Counted from the stretch's first letter, positions 7,848 to 17,230 are shown. The stretch: DNA of 64,000 nt from JABDMH01 sp965223105 (GCA_965223105.1 OZ244987.1:3906001-3970000); one strand, 5' to 3'. Notes: generated from the sequence alone by a model not told the origin. Made by a program: numbers and translations.

Positions 7848-7894
7848 AGCTGAGTAGTTACCAGTGAGGAAAGGGTCGAATACTGGAAAAGGCT

Positions 7895-8329
7895 CTACAG
7901 AAGTGGCATGTCGTATTCGGTCAAATTGATTCTCTCTTGAGGCATTTTCTCATAAGGAATTTTGAGTCGCTTCTCAAGATTCTCTAGATCATGCTATATC
8001 CATACCTTTGTAACGACATTCCTTGAAATACACCCTGCCGTCGAATTAATGGCCAGCCCTAAACTTATCCATAACCAGAAAAGTTGAAAGCTAGATCAAG
8101 GTCGTGTACTGATCTAAGGAGATACCTATTATTAGGATTCTGTTTGTGTACCATCACCTAAAGAATGGTGTATACTCTGGAATCGAGATAGCTCCTTGAG
8201 AGGATCATAAAAAGCTACTTTGTATATGCTATCGTGCAGCACACCGGAGAATACCTTTGTCGATTGCTGAGTCAACGCCCACAATTCCACCCTAATTTGA
8301 TTACATTGTCTACTAAAGCCATCGCTCAA
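7895..8329 (-). pseudogene. Decayed coding remnant of unknown family
   Basis: No intact gene lies between the IS66 element and 8425. On the minus strand a readable tail ends at a TAG at 7895-7897: F-D-G-R-V-Y-F-K-E-C-R-Y-K-G-M-D-I-A (around 8045-7990), then, after a one-base frame change at about 7992, D-L-E-N-L-E-K-R-L and on to T-E-Y-D-M-P-L-L. A 65-residue open frame at 8132-8329 may be another part. The sequence has the look of a former gene broken by at least one stop and one frameshift. I do not recognise the family. It could also be chance; nothing else is visible in 7862-8424. Confidence 0.3.
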
Positions 8330-8424
8330 GGAAGAATATTGAAATTCTCTTTAAGAAGGTATCAAACTTTCAAATTAATTCACGAATGTCTCGTGTAATA
8401 ATCTATTGTTTCTAGTTTATAGTT

Positions 8425-9678
8425 ATGCCAGATCCACCTGCAAACCAAACAAATAAAACAGGTCAACCTAAGTTCCTGCCTACCCTTCCTGGCAATCGAT
8501 ACAAATTGATCGATATAGTGCGTGGATTTGCTCTCCTTGGGGTTGTTGTGGTCAATTGGTACTGGTTGGGAACAGTCCACTTTTTAGACTCCGATCAGCT
8601 ACAAAATCTATCCACGGTCTCTATTGATCAATACGTCGAATTTTTCAATCAATTTTTTTTTGATGATAAATTCTATACTCTTTTTTCGATTTTATTTGGA
8701 CTTGGGTTTGCCCTACAGTTGAATAAAGCAAGCGCCAAAGGTATAGACCTCAGAAAAACCTTTGCCAGGCGTTTGATTATTCTATTTTTCATTGGACTGA
8801 TTCATACTGTTTTCTTCTACTATGGTGATATTTTGCACATCTATGCCCTATTGGGTTTTATTCTGATTCTCTTTCGGAATCAAAGCAACCGCTTTATTCT
8901 GATCACAATAATTGCCCTAATCATTTTATTGGCACTTATGCCCTCCGTCAGGACTTTGCTTACAGAAAGTCACAAAGGGTTTGATAGCATGCATCCTTCT
9001 CAACGATTTGAGGCAGTAATGAATGAAGGTTGGATCGGTATCATCAAGATAAATCTGGACCTTCTCCGCATTGATTATCAGAACTGCCTTGATGTTCTAA
9101 ACAGGTATCTGGGAATCTTATGGAGGTTTTTGATAGGTCTATATATTGGCAGGCTACACTTGTTGCAGTATGCCAACAGGTACCTGCCATTGTACAAGCA
9201 GCTGCTACCGCTGGGATTAATTCTCGGATTATTTTCGAATGGCTTGCTTTTAGGGATGGCTTACGGAGCCCGAATTTACATTCCAGAGTCAGCATTTCCC
9301 TGGAGCTTATTGTCGATCATTCTGGAGGTGGGAATTCCGGCATTGAGCATTGCTTACCTATGTATGATTGTACTGCTGTATCAACAGGCTCCATGGCACC
9401 GGATTTTGGATCTTATTGCTCCCATTGGCAGGATGGCCTTGACCAACTATCTCATGCAAAGCCTCTTATTTGTCATGATCTTTTACGGAATAGGTTTGGG
9501 GGTTCTAGGTAAAATTGGAGCATTTCTGATAACTCTTACTGCGATCAGTGTATATCTATTGCAGGTGTGGTTCAGTACCTGGTGGTTAAAAATATTTCGG
9601 TACGGGCCTGCAGAATGGGCTTGGAGGTGTTTAACCTATGGAAAATGGATACCCATCCTAAAGACTGTTCATGAGTAA
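8425..9678 (+). CDS. DUF418 family integral membrane protein (YeiB-like)
   Basis: The 417-residue product has about ten hydrophobic helices. Residues 30-45 read R-G-F-A-L-L-G-V-V-V-V-N, the hallmark first helix of DUF418/YeiB proteins, which are distantly related to membrane acyltransferases. The C-terminal DUF418 domain (roughly 230-400) includes G-R-M-A-L-T-N-Y-L-M-Q-S, a strongly conserved block. Location is the inner membrane; the substrate is unknown for this family. No signal peptide besides the first helix. It stands alone, followed by a convergent minus-strand pair, with an inverted repeat AATTGGA/TCCAATT plus TTTT (9684-9738) that could end its transcript. Confidence 0.85.
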   Translation: MPDPPANQTNKTGQPKFLPTLPGNRYKLIDIVRGFALLGVVVVNWYWLGTVHFLDSDQLQNLSTVSIDQYVEFFNQFFFDDKFYTLFSILFGLGFALQLNKASAKGIDLRKTFARRLIILFFIGLIHTVFFYYGDILHIYALLGFILILFRNQSNRFILITIIALIILLALMPSVRTLLTESHKGFDSMHPSQRFEAVMNEGWIGIIKINLDLLRIDYQNCLDVLNRYLGILWRFLIGLYIGRLHLLQYANRYLPLYKQLLPLGLILGLFSNGLLLGMAYGARIYIPESAFPWSLLSIILEVGIPALSIAYLCMIVLLYQQAPWHRILDLIAPIGRMALTNYLMQSLLFVMIFYGIGLGVLGKIGAFLITLTAISVYLLQVWFSTWWLKIFRYGPAEWAWRCLTYGKWIPILKTVHE

Positions 9679-9825
9679 TGCCGAATTGGAAGGCGACCTT
9701 ATCTCTTCGGATACTGTGATCGAATACTCCAATTTTTTACACCGTCTAGAGTACCAACTGACGCTAAGTCACCTAATTAAGTGGTTAAAAAGGCTATCTA
9801 TGGTAGGCAGGTCTGTAGCCAATTT

Positions 9826-10086
9826 TCAATGACTACTATAAGCCAGAATCCCTGCACATATGACATCTATTTCATCCTTGGAGAATATATCTGAATAATA
9901 TCTTCGGAAGACTGCCGCTATCAGTGCTTGGCCATCAAGATGAGGGTTTTCTTCCATCAGGGCATTCTTTACAATGGCGTAAACACTGTCAATCATTTCC
10001 GCGCCCATTCGTGCACGTTGTTCCATCGACTTACTCAAAATGATTTCGATTTGCTTTGCACGAAATTCCTGGGTGGTATCAAGCAT
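9826..10086 (-). CDS. Small partner protein of a nucleotidyltransferase (possible toxin-antitoxin-like module)
   Basis: An 86-residue, mostly helical protein. The R-x-R-M-G-A-E-M-x-D-S-V-Y-A-I-V segment and the later V-F-R-R-Y-Y-S-D-I-F-S resemble small proteins that recur next to AbiEii/DUF6036-type nucleotidyltransferases in many bacteria (from memory, not checked). Its ATG overlaps the stop of the upstream nucleotidyltransferase gene by 8 bp (ATGCTTGA), so the two are translationally coupled. Function is unknown; a toxin/antitoxin relation is inference from the arrangement. Confidence 0.6.
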   Translation of the reverse strand: MLDTTQEFRAKQIEIILSKSMEQRARMGAEMIDSVYAIVKNALMEENPHLDGQALIAAVFRRYYSDIFSKDEIDVICAGILAYSSH

Positions 10087-10615
10087 TTTTGATAAGATTA
10101 AATGTTTCTAACTTCAACTGAGAAATCCACCGTTTGAGATAATCAAAGTCGACATCAGCGTTCTCGAGTATATTTTGAAGATCGTTGATTTGAACATCAC
10201 TTCTGATTTCTTGTATCCAAATCAATTTGGCAATGATGAGATCCTCCAAGCTTACCATGCAGCAGTTAAACCCATAAATACTTGCTGGCCTTCTGCGCTC
10301 AAATTCATTGATGTGAAATTCACTGTTTTTATGGATGATAAAGTCGACTTTATATCCTGTTTGGTAGTCAATGATATTGAACATTCCACGTCGCTCGATT
10401 TCTTCAATTAGTCCCTCCTCATGAAAATAAAAGCCCTTTCTAAAAATTGCAGCGAATCTTTCTCGATCTTCCATTTGCAAGTTCACCACAATATCCAGGT
10501 CTTGTGTCATCCTGGGCACTGTGTAGTCATTCATGGCCAGATTTCCTGAGAGCATGTAGGCCATCTCATGTTTTTCCAATGATTGGCATGTTCTTTTTAA
10601 AAGTTCGATGATCAC
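10079..10615 (-). CDS. Nucleotidyltransferase-fold protein (DUF6036/AbiEii-like)
   Basis: The 178-residue protein begins with a helix and then M-L-S-G-N-L-A-M-N-D-Y, followed by R-M-T-Q-D-L-D-I-V-V: the G-[SG]...D-x-D pattern of the polymerase-beta nucleotidyltransferase fold. A third acidic residue may be D in K-V-D-F-I-I. S-L-E-D-L-I-I-A-K-L is the usual C-terminal helix of DUF6036/AbiEii proteins. Such enzymes modify tRNA or proteins by NMP transfer in some toxin-antitoxin systems; others are uncharacterised. It overlaps the small downstream gene by 8 bp. No antitoxin DNA-binding protein is seen upstream (10616-10824 has no gene). Confidence 0.75.
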   Translation of the reverse strand: MIIELLKRTCQSLEKHEMAYMLSGNLAMNDYTVPRMTQDLDIVVNLQMEDRERFAAIFRKGFYFHEEGLIEEIERRGMFNIIDYQTGYKVDFIIHKNSEFHINEFERRRPASIYGFNCCMVSLEDLIIAKLIWIQEIRSDVQINDLQNILENADVDFDYLKRWISQLKLETFNLIKNA

Positions 10616-10824
10616 CCATCCGACCTATTTATGATAAAAGAACTCATATGGTAGTACTTCAATTGAAAAATCAAATTTCCAATTATTAGCGTTTCAAATA
10701 AAGTGCATTGGGCCGTGACCAGTTTCAGTATCACTTGATGACTTTTTGGACCGTAGATTGACTGCATGTCTTGTCGTCATACTCCTTTGGCATGTCATTA
10801 TTAATAGGCTTTCATATGTTCATA

Positions 10825-12096
10825 TTATCCATTTTGAAATGGATTGCTAATCTTGACCAGATCTGTGATTGTCCTGCCCTCTCGCTCCATTCGAGCGAGG
10901 GTGTAAACATCACCATCTGCGTTAATTGCAATCGAGTTGACGAACGTAGGGCGCGATCCATCACTATAAAAAATGGGTCCGTGATCAGTGTAATGATCAG
11001 TAGGGATGTGGTAGGTTATCAAGTGCAGATTTTCTAAACCTCTAGAACCTCCTTTGTTGATGGATGACTCTCCTACTACGCGTTTTCCATTTTCATAAAT
11101 GGGACTACCGGTCAAATAGTAGATGGTCTCGCCATCTGGAGCGAGATCAAAGCCTAGATATCCATAGCTGTATTGATCGTACATACCACTTTGTTGCGAG
11201 GGCATTGATGTCAGGCGGCGAACAATTTCCAGACTTGGCTCAGCCACGTCGAGTCGAAAAAGATATCCGGAATTACCATGAATACCATACACAACCTGCT
11301 CGCTTGGGTGCCAGCATATTCTGCGCCAATTGTAAGCCATTGAACCCGGTTGATCAGGCAGATAGTGGCCAAAATAATCCAGGCGCATATTCAAAGGTTC
11401 AAACTTCTCAATCCTGTTTTTCGAGTAGTGGTAATAGTAAATATCACCGTCTGCCACGGTGAAATACAAATTCCCATTTCGAGGATCCACAAACATAGAT
11501 CGACACAAAACGCGATAATCCTGTCCAACGGCTCCGGCCTCTCCCTTCTTAGAAATAGGGCCTAAATCAAATAATTGGGACTGACCTAGATCGTAGCGGA
11601 TCAAGTGTCCACTTGGCCACGTGATACCGTAGAGTTGATTCCTGGTGCCGTCATGTGCCATTGTGAGTATACCTTCACCATTGGGTACCTGGACCAGGTT
11701 TGAAATCTTGCCAGTGCTCATGTCATAAGACAAGAAATGCCCGCCGGGATAAAGACCAATACCATCATGCATCGAAGCTGGCAATCTCTCCATGCCTTCT
11801 ATCATTTCATAGTGGCCCACATGCGTTCCAAAAAACAATACACCTTCCTTCTCATAAAAAGGAACGTGACTTTTTCCTTGCGCAATGCACCGTGAATCTT
11901 TCAGCCCACAAAAATCACTGAGATCGCCAATGAAGTCGATACTTTCGTCAATTGGATCGAAAGCATACATCCTACCGGCGATCAGCTTTTCTTCCGAGCA
12001 AAGTATGTAATAGATCTTGCCATTTCTGGCAGCTGAGATCGCAGCATAGGTATCGTGTGCCCACTTAAATCCTGAATTGAATGTTTCCGCAATCAT
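10825..12096 (-). CDS. Beta-propeller protein of unknown function
   Basis: The 423 residues are built of repeated blades: K-I-Y-Y-I-L, G-V-L-F-F-G-T-H, G-H-F-L-S-Y-D, N-Q-L-Y-G-I-T-W-P-S-G-H-L-I-R-Y-D, G-N-L-Y-F-T-V, V-V-Y-G-I-H-G-N-S-G-Y-L-F-R-L-D, E-T-I-Y-Y-L-T-G and G-D-V-Y-T-L-A. This is a seven- or eight-bladed propeller like those in sugar lactonase or oligogalacturonate lyase-like proteins, but I see no catalytic signature. No signal peptide from ATG 12096, so it may be cytoplasmic. It is the last gene of a minus-strand run with two ceramidase-like genes, 44 bp downstream of the frameshifted one. Confidence 0.65.
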   Translation of the reverse strand: MIAETFNSGFKWAHDTYAAISAARNGKIYYILCSEEKLIAGRMYAFDPIDESIDFIGDLSDFCGLKDSRCIAQGKSHVPFYEKEGVLFFGTHVGHYEMIEGMERLPASMHDGIGLYPGGHFLSYDMSTGKISNLVQVPNGEGILTMAHDGTRNQLYGITWPSGHLIRYDLGQSQLFDLGPISKKGEAGAVGQDYRVLCRSMFVDPRNGNLYFTVADGDIYYYHYSKNRIEKFEPLNMRLDYFGHYLPDQPGSMAYNWRRICWHPSEQVVYGIHGNSGYLFRLDVAEPSLEIVRRLTSMPSQQSGMYDQYSYGYLGFDLAPDGETIYYLTGSPIYENGKRVVGESSINKGGSRGLENLHLITYHIPTDHYTDHGPIFYSDGSRPTFVNSIAINADGDVYTLARMEREGRTITDLVKISNPFQNG

Positions 12097-12140
12097 TCCT
12101 TTGGACGATTATACATTAAAATATTTTCTAGAAATCGTGC

Positions 12141-13551
12141 TTAGTTTCCATTCCCTTGGATCAACCTATTTTGCGGGATTGGCAAGTTCATCTCACTGGC
12201 CATATTGACAATATTGCCAATGATGTTTGCCTCAATATCATAGGTCCACGTCCCATGTAATCCGTATACTATCTGACACGAAGCTCCTTCATATCCCCCT
12301 TCGTGTAAAATCGTGGCCGTTGGGATATAGCTCATCACATCATTCGCATATCCCAAAACAAACGCCTCATGACCGAAAATTTCCTTCAGACGAATGGCGT
12401 AACCAACCACTACATCCCCACCCATTGCGAAGATAACTTGTTGTCCTAATCTCCAAATGGAAAGAGGATAGGAATAGCGATCAGGAAACACCTCACCCCT
12501 TTCGATCTTCTCCTTCATTCTTTTGGCCCACCGCACATGATACTCGATTGAGGTGTCTATGCCTTCTTCCAATTGAGAAAGGGTGGGTGGTGGATTAAGT
12601 GGCAGCGGGACCTCCCGATATTTTGTGATAAGTACGCTTTCCAGTTCCTGCATTTCTTCATCTAGAGCTCGCTCTACTGCTGCTGCCAAAGTATGGCCAT
12701 ATTGCCGGGCCAGGGGAATCGTTCGGCGTGGTAATGGGTTTTGATCCCCCCCAGCACCTTGAAAAAACATTGCGGTCGTGCCTGGATAGCGCTTTTCTAG
12801 TGTCATTTTGTGCAAATCCTGGATAATCGCCAGACCACAGGTTGGTATCTAAGACGGTAGGATGACAGGCATAACCAAAGGCAATGGCCAGAAGCGAATC
12901 TTGCTGTGTAGTCACCTTAAGGACAGGTACAGCGTAGTCATTTGGCCCTTGGAGTTCATGCTGTCGTATTAAAGACTGCTCCAAATTGTTGCGCCGATTC
13001 ACTTGAAACCTGGCAACACCGTTACCAGAAAAAAGGCGTACAGGTTCGATGGTTTCAAAAGCCTTTGACACTAATTCAACCATTTGTTCTATCAGCTGAT
13101 GTGAGTATCGATCAATCTTTTGAAGCTCTGCCGCATCTAGCGGATAGATATCTAGCAGGGCTTCATTCAGCACCGGCCCCGAATGAGTGTGACTGCAATT
13201 CAAGATAATCTGCGACCGGTCCAGAGCCAAGCGAACGAATAATGAGTCGCGCACCTGGTCTGATATCGGCTTAGGCAGGCCCACTAAATCCAATGTGACT
13301 AAGACCGCTCGGTTGCCCTCTTGATCTTCGAGGGCTAAAGCCTTGGCCCAAAGGGGATGCAATTCACCTTCAGAAGGTTCCTCCCTTGCCGCGTAGCCAG
13401 CCAGCCACATAGAAAATGTTGGCGTGATCTCTATTTTCGCCACTCCAGCCTTCCACCCACCTTCTTCTTTGTTGTCGTCAGATACGACGAAACTAGTCAA
13501 CAAGGCAACAGCTGTCATGAAAATCAATAATCTGATCATATGATATATCAA
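12141..13551 (-). pseudogene. Neutral/alkaline ceramidase-like gene, interrupted by one frameshift
   Basis: Two frames join into one protein of about 465 residues. The N-terminal part (13551-12800) has a signal peptide, then W-K-A-G-V-A-K-I-E-I-T-P and C-S-H-T-H-S-G-P, the metal-binding motif of neutral ceramidases, ending in W-S-G-D-Y-P-G-F-A-Q. The next expected residues, M-T-L-E-K-R-Y-P-G and F-F-Q-G-A-G-G-D-Q-N-P, continue in another frame. One extra base in the run of four T (plus strand 12806-12809) explains the break. The true start may be the second Met (13539). Either a real disruption or a homopolymer sequencing error. The family hydrolyses N-acyl bonds of ceramides or related lipids outside the cytoplasm; bacterial homologues of this short type have unproven substrates. 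Confidence 0.85.
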
Positions 13552-13582
13552 TAATATTCCCCTATTTCAGTTCTATTGTATG

Positions 13583-13636
13583 ACCAAATTTTGCCCAAGT
13601 GTGTGTGATAGACCATTATTCAGCAATAAATTTGGT
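13583..13636. repeat. 9-bp inverted repeat between the two ceramidase-like genes
   Basis: ACCAAATTT (13583-13591) and AAATTTGGT (13628-13636) are separated by 36 bp in the 102-bp gap after the intact gene's stop. It could be a weak terminator or operator; no U-run follows either arm. Confidence 0.3.
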
Positions 13637-13653
13637 GTCGGAGCGAAACCTCA

Positions 13654-15081
13654 TTAATTCTGCACTTCTTTCAATAAATTTGTGGCTGTTTCGATGAGCA
13701 ATGAACCAGCACTATCAGCTCCCATATTGGTTTTTTCACCGGCTTCATAACCACCATATTTTTTTTCCTGTGGCATACCGACATAGTACACGCCTTTGCC
13801 ATTGGTATATCCCAGGACTAGCGTCTGGGGTAAAGGTGAAGCTTCTTTAATATTTATGCCCAACTCGGTCATGGGTTCTCCGGGAAGGCTGACCAGGGCC
13901 AATGGGCCCAATGCAATGACCTGCACCTCTGCTGGCATTGCTTGCAGACCTGTCAGCTCTTTGCCATAGTCTGTCAGTGGAAGATGCACGACTGACCGTC
14001 GATTTCTCAGAGTTCCCACCTCCAATCGAGCTCCAAATTTCTTGGTCAGTATTACCTTATCATACAATGACTCGGCCATTTCATTTACCGCATCCACGCC
14101 TCTCCTTGCCGGATTAATATCCCCAGCAGTACCTTGAAGGAATAGGCATATACCTCCCAGATTTAGGTCTATCCGTCTTAAGGTCTCACCTGGCCAATCT
14201 GCCGAAATCCCCTCCATGAAGGGATAAATTGATACGGCATGGGCAGCCAAGTGCAATAGTGTCGCCAAATTTTCACCTTCGGGGTCTTCAAAGAAAACAA
14301 CCGTCATTGCCCGGTCCATCGGACCAAACGTCTTGCCATCTCCCAAGATGTCAGGTGCCCAATCCTCCCGACGATAGTTGTAATCTTCTGGCATTCTGGT
14401 TGAGATAATACCTCGATTTGGTGAGCGAGGTCTGCGATTACGGAGAAGTTCGGAAACATCTGCCCTACCCATCCAAACAGACGCCACCTGCATCGTTCCA
14501 ATTGCAGATTTGGCAGCATCCAAACTTTGGACCATAAGGTCCCGCATCCATGCTTGGTACGGTGCATAGTCGTATTGTGCCGGCATATAGCGGATGGCCC
14601 ACCACGAATCCACTTCCTTGCCACGAAGTCCCTTTTCAAATACTGGTGACCAAGGGGCTGAATGATTGTGTGAAGCATGTACCATGATCTGATCGGGGGA
14701 AATGTGTAGTGCTCGCGAAAGAATAGATCGTATTTCTTTCGTAGCTGACTCACCCGCGTCTACCAAGTCCCAAGTGATTAGCAATGAGGTATCCCTGCCA
14801 TCGCTAAGTGCCAATGCCCGCACGTGAATGGAGTCGTGTATAGAGGTATACGGCTCACCAGTGACCCAATTGCGAACTGCAACATCAGGGGTAATGTTCC
14901 CTTTTGCTACCCCAACAAGTATTTCATCGCTAGCCAATGCCTCATTTCTCGTTTGAGCAAACGCAGAAAGACCTGATCCAAAGACCATGATGAGTACCTG
15001 CAGGCACATCAACCCATATATTGGAAACTCACTAAAGTGATCTGTTTGGTTATCAGCCATTAAATGGATTTCAACTCTCAA
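13654..15081 (-). CDS. Neutral/alkaline non-lysosomal ceramidase-like secreted hydrolase
   Basis: The 475-residue product has a hydrophobic segment near residues 23-41 ending A-F-A-Q, a signal peptide if translation starts at 15081 or at the Met eight codons in (15060). Then I-L-V-G-V-A-K-G-N-I-T-P opens the ceramidase N-terminal domain; M-V-H-A-S-H-N-H-S-A-P is the Zn-binding motif, and F-L-Q-G-T-A-G-D-I-N-P the later conserved block. It lacks the large C-terminal domain of true 600-700 residue ceramidases. It is a diverged paralogue of the frameshifted gene downstream. Likely a periplasmic or surface hydrolase acting on an amide or other acyl bond; substrate unknown. Confidence 0.8.
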   Translation of the reverse strand: MRVEIHLMADNQTDHFSEFPIYGLMCLQVLIMVFGSGLSAFAQTRNEALASDEILVGVAKGNITPDVAVRNWVTGEPYTSIHDSIHVRALALSDGRDTSLLITWDLVDAGESATKEIRSILSRALHISPDQIMVHASHNHSAPWSPVFEKGLRGKEVDSWWAIRYMPAQYDYAPYQAWMRDLMVQSLDAAKSAIGTMQVASVWMGRADVSELLRNRRPRSPNRGIISTRMPEDYNYRREDWAPDILGDGKTFGPMDRAMTVVFFEDPEGENLATLLHLAAHAVSIYPFMEGISADWPGETLRRIDLNLGGICLFLQGTAGDINPARRGVDAVNEMAESLYDKVILTKKFGARLEVGTLRNRRSVVHLPLTDYGKELTGLQAMPAEVQVIALGPLALVSLPGEPMTELGINIKEASPLPQTLVLGYTNGKGVYYVGMPQEKKYGGYEAGEKTNMGADSAGSLLIETATNLLKEVQN

Positions 15082-15400
15082 GGAATATAGGTAAGTTCTG
15101 AGAAATGAAGGAAGGAAGGAAAAAAATGGCTAAATACCACGGAGATAGCGCCTGCCTTCGACTGACCGTTGTCCATTAATTAGACCGATATCATCACTCA
15201 ATCCGGCCACAGATTTTTGATTGCCACTGTCAGGATCATCCACAATGAGGTCAATACACTCTCTACACAAAGATTAGCAATAATATTAAAGAAATTGAAA
15301 GCTGTTCCAAGTCGACTCCATCGGCAATCATGGGATCTAGCTTCCAGTAATAAACATACAGCACTGTTTATTTACATCTGAAATTTAGACACATTGATCA
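15082..15400. other. Intergenic stretch with no recognised feature
   Basis: This 319-bp gap between the CBM9-like gene and the ceramidase-like gene (both minus strand) contains no open frame of note, no strong hairpin and no clear promoter match. A short purine run (GGAAGGAAGG, near 15110) lies just upstream of the ceramidase-like start. Confidence 0.6.
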
Positions 15401-16165
15401 CTATTGAAATTTTAATGTGCCAAAATATTCGGGCAAATGAAAATTAGGTCGGGAAAACTCCACCGGAGCCCAGGTAAGCCAATGCGGATGAGAAGTGTCA
15501 TCAGCACATTTATATAAATTGGCTCGCCAGACAGAGCCCGACTCTGGTTTTTCAAGTTCATGGTATTTTGCCAGTATTTCAAATGGAATTCGATATTCAA
15601 CCACCCAGGTTGTGGGGTCGGTGATCTCAGGATCTACGATCGTAGGTAATGAATGGGCGACCTCGATTTGTGCAATGTCATCGGGAAGTATATTCTGGCT
15701 ATTGGTCCTGGGTTTTGGCTGATGGTGAAAGAGCATGGTCCCTCCACAATTCATTTCGAGATTAAAATAACCATCTTTCGAGTCGGTACCGGGACTGAAG
15801 AAAAACTCAACGCAGCTGTCTTTAAATACGGGACCTTGATGATCTTGCGCTACTGCCCTGACATAGCGATCTTCCACTCTGAAAATGACATAAATCGCTT
15901 CATCATCGTAAGCAAGCTTGCTCAATACCCGGGGGAAATGCTTCGGTCTTTCACCCATAAAATGATTCAATTGCAGAGGCAAAATGCCCTGCCAAGCGGC
16001 CTTGTCCCAGTCTGCATCAATGGTATGGGGCATAGACAATTTACTTACTTTGTACATAACTTCCGGTGTTTGCTCAAGGCGGAAGAGCCCAGATATCAAA
16101 AGCAGTAGAAAAATTGATTTCTTAAGCACAATCTTACAAGATTTAGCGATTTTCGAGAGGCACAT
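15401..16165 (-). CDS. Carbohydrate-binding family 9-like secreted protein
   Basis: Taking the internal ATG at 16165, the protein has 254 residues with a lysine-rich start and the hydrophobic core I-F-L-L-L-L-I-S-G, a signal peptide; the open frame runs back to 16318 without family support. The mature part shows the CBM9 pattern: I-D-A-D-W-D-K-A-A-W, Y-D-D-E-A-I-Y-V-I-F-R-V-E-D, D-S-C-V-E-F-F-F-S-P, Y-F-N-L-E-M-N, W-V-V-E-Y-R-I-P-F, and W-R-A-N-L-Y-K. CBM9-like proteins bind sugars or reducing ends of glycans. There is no attached catalytic domain. Expected in the periplasm. Confidence 0.8.
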   Translation of the reverse strand: MCLSKIAKSCKIVLKKSIFLLLLISGLFRLEQTPEVMYKVSKLSMPHTIDADWDKAAWQGILPLQLNHFMGERPKHFPRVLSKLAYDDEAIYVIFRVEDRYVRAVAQDHQGPVFKDSCVEFFFSPGTDSKDGYFNLEMNCGGTMLFHHQPKPRTNSQNILPDDIAQIEVAHSLPTIVDPEITDPTTWVVEYRIPFEILAKYHELEKPESGSVWRANLYKCADDTSHPHWLTWAPVEFSRPNFHLPEYFGTLKFQ

Positions 16166-16411
16166 CAAGATCCTAATAAATATCCACTTAATCCAGTCAT
16201 CGTTAAAATTATTGACAGCAGGTGAGGCATTGGTACTCGGTTTGTAAAAGGAGTATTGGTCTGAATTTGCAAACCAAACCTCAAAGAAGAGATAATCGCA
16301 ACAAAGCATTATCTCCACTCATACTCCACACAAAACCAGCTATCAGTAAAATGCACTTCTTCCGGAAATTCATAGGGTGTGCTACCTTCTGCTCTTAACT
16401 GGAAATGGGCT

Positions 16412-16864
16412 TCAAAATTCTCCTTGAATGCGCTGATGAACGGTATCGATCTCAATAATGATCAACTCATTCTTGGTGCCGGGGATAAAGTCATACCCAT
16501 GGCCTAGTTGGTCGCGTTCAATACTATGCGTGTAGGATCCATATAGGTAATAGATGCTTGAATCCATCAAATTGTAATTACCCACAGAAAACGGTATTAG
16601 AGTGAAATCGATCGATTCCACGAAATAGGGGATGCCATGAAAAAAGTCTTCACGATGTTGTATTGTGATGTTTAGAAGTTGGTACAAACTATCAAAATCC
16701 CAAGTGGCGATAGCTGCTAGATATTGATAAGGTTTCGCCTGACCATTAAACATGACAGCTGCCGTGTCCTTTTCACATGGTGTGAGTTGAATAGAATCAG
16801 CTTCTTTTTCACAACTGATAAGGATGTACCCCATAACAACAATGATCAATATTCTAATGGCCAT
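16412..16864 (-). CDS. Small lipoprotein of unknown function
   Basis: The 150-residue product starts with a hydrophobic helix and Y-I-L-I-S-C18, a lipobox, so it should be lipid-anchored. The rest has aromatic-rich beta strands and no motif I recognise. It lies 94 bp downstream of nothing transcribed toward it, on the same strand as the CBM9-like gene but upstream of it. Homologues are probably restricted to close relatives. Confidence 0.55.
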   Translation of the reverse strand: MAIRILIIVVMGYILISCEKEADSIQLTPCEKDTAAVMFNGQAKPYQYLAAIATWDFDSLYQLLNITIQHREDFFHGIPYFVESIDFTLIPFSVGNYNLMDSSIYYLYGSYTHSIERDQLGHGYDFIPGTKNELIIIEIDTVHQRIQGEF

Positions 16865-17230
16865 GTACTACAGTTTGACAAAAGAATGTGAGGTAATCAT
16901 CCATAGGCATCCATTATTCTCAATAGCTGATACTAGCCTGAGCATCTAACGTCAGTTTCAACTTGCGGTGATCAAGAAAAGGTGAATGCCGGATCGGCTC
17001 CCTTGATTTTGAGCCTTAAGATCAAAGTCATAAAGAAACATACATGCTAAAAGGGGGGGCAATAAATAGAGCTTTCATTGTAAAGGATGATTAGATTTTC
17101 AAGTATAAATCATGTTACGACAAAAAGTATTCAGTGTCAAGCTCCTGGTCAAACTTTAACACATAAATCGATGATTCACAAATCGACTACAAAGCAATAG
17201 GGACTGAGATCGAAAAAGATTTGAGTGATA
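16865..17230. other. Intergenic stretch with no recognised feature
   Basis: The 366 bp between the lipoprotein gene and the epimerase operon end contain a G7 run (near 17057-17063) but no convincing open frame, terminator or repeat. Promoter elements for the lipoprotein gene should lie at its left end but no close match to TAnnTTTG is seen. Confidence 0.55.

Larger units (their letters stand above)
6305..7861 (+). mobile_element. Complete IS66-family insertion sequence (single-transposase type), 1557 bp
   Basis: The ends are exact: GTAACTACTCAG at 6305-6316 and its complement CTGAGTAGTTAC at 7850-7861; IS66 elements characteristically start with GTAA. Both sides carry the same 8-bp duplication CAGTGAGG (6297-6304 and 7862-7869), the size made by this family. 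Similarity of the two ends continues imperfectly for about 10 bp inward. Only the large transposase is present, with no TnpA/TnpB helper genes, as in the ISBst12 type subgroup. With intact ends, an intact target duplication and a full-length transposase the insertion looks recent. Removing it restores the downstream context of the acetyltransferase gene. Confidence 0.95.

Noticed and set aside
8132..8329. A stand-alone 65-residue minus-strand gene
   Set aside because: No recognisable domain or start context; it is kept only as a possible part of a decayed remnant.
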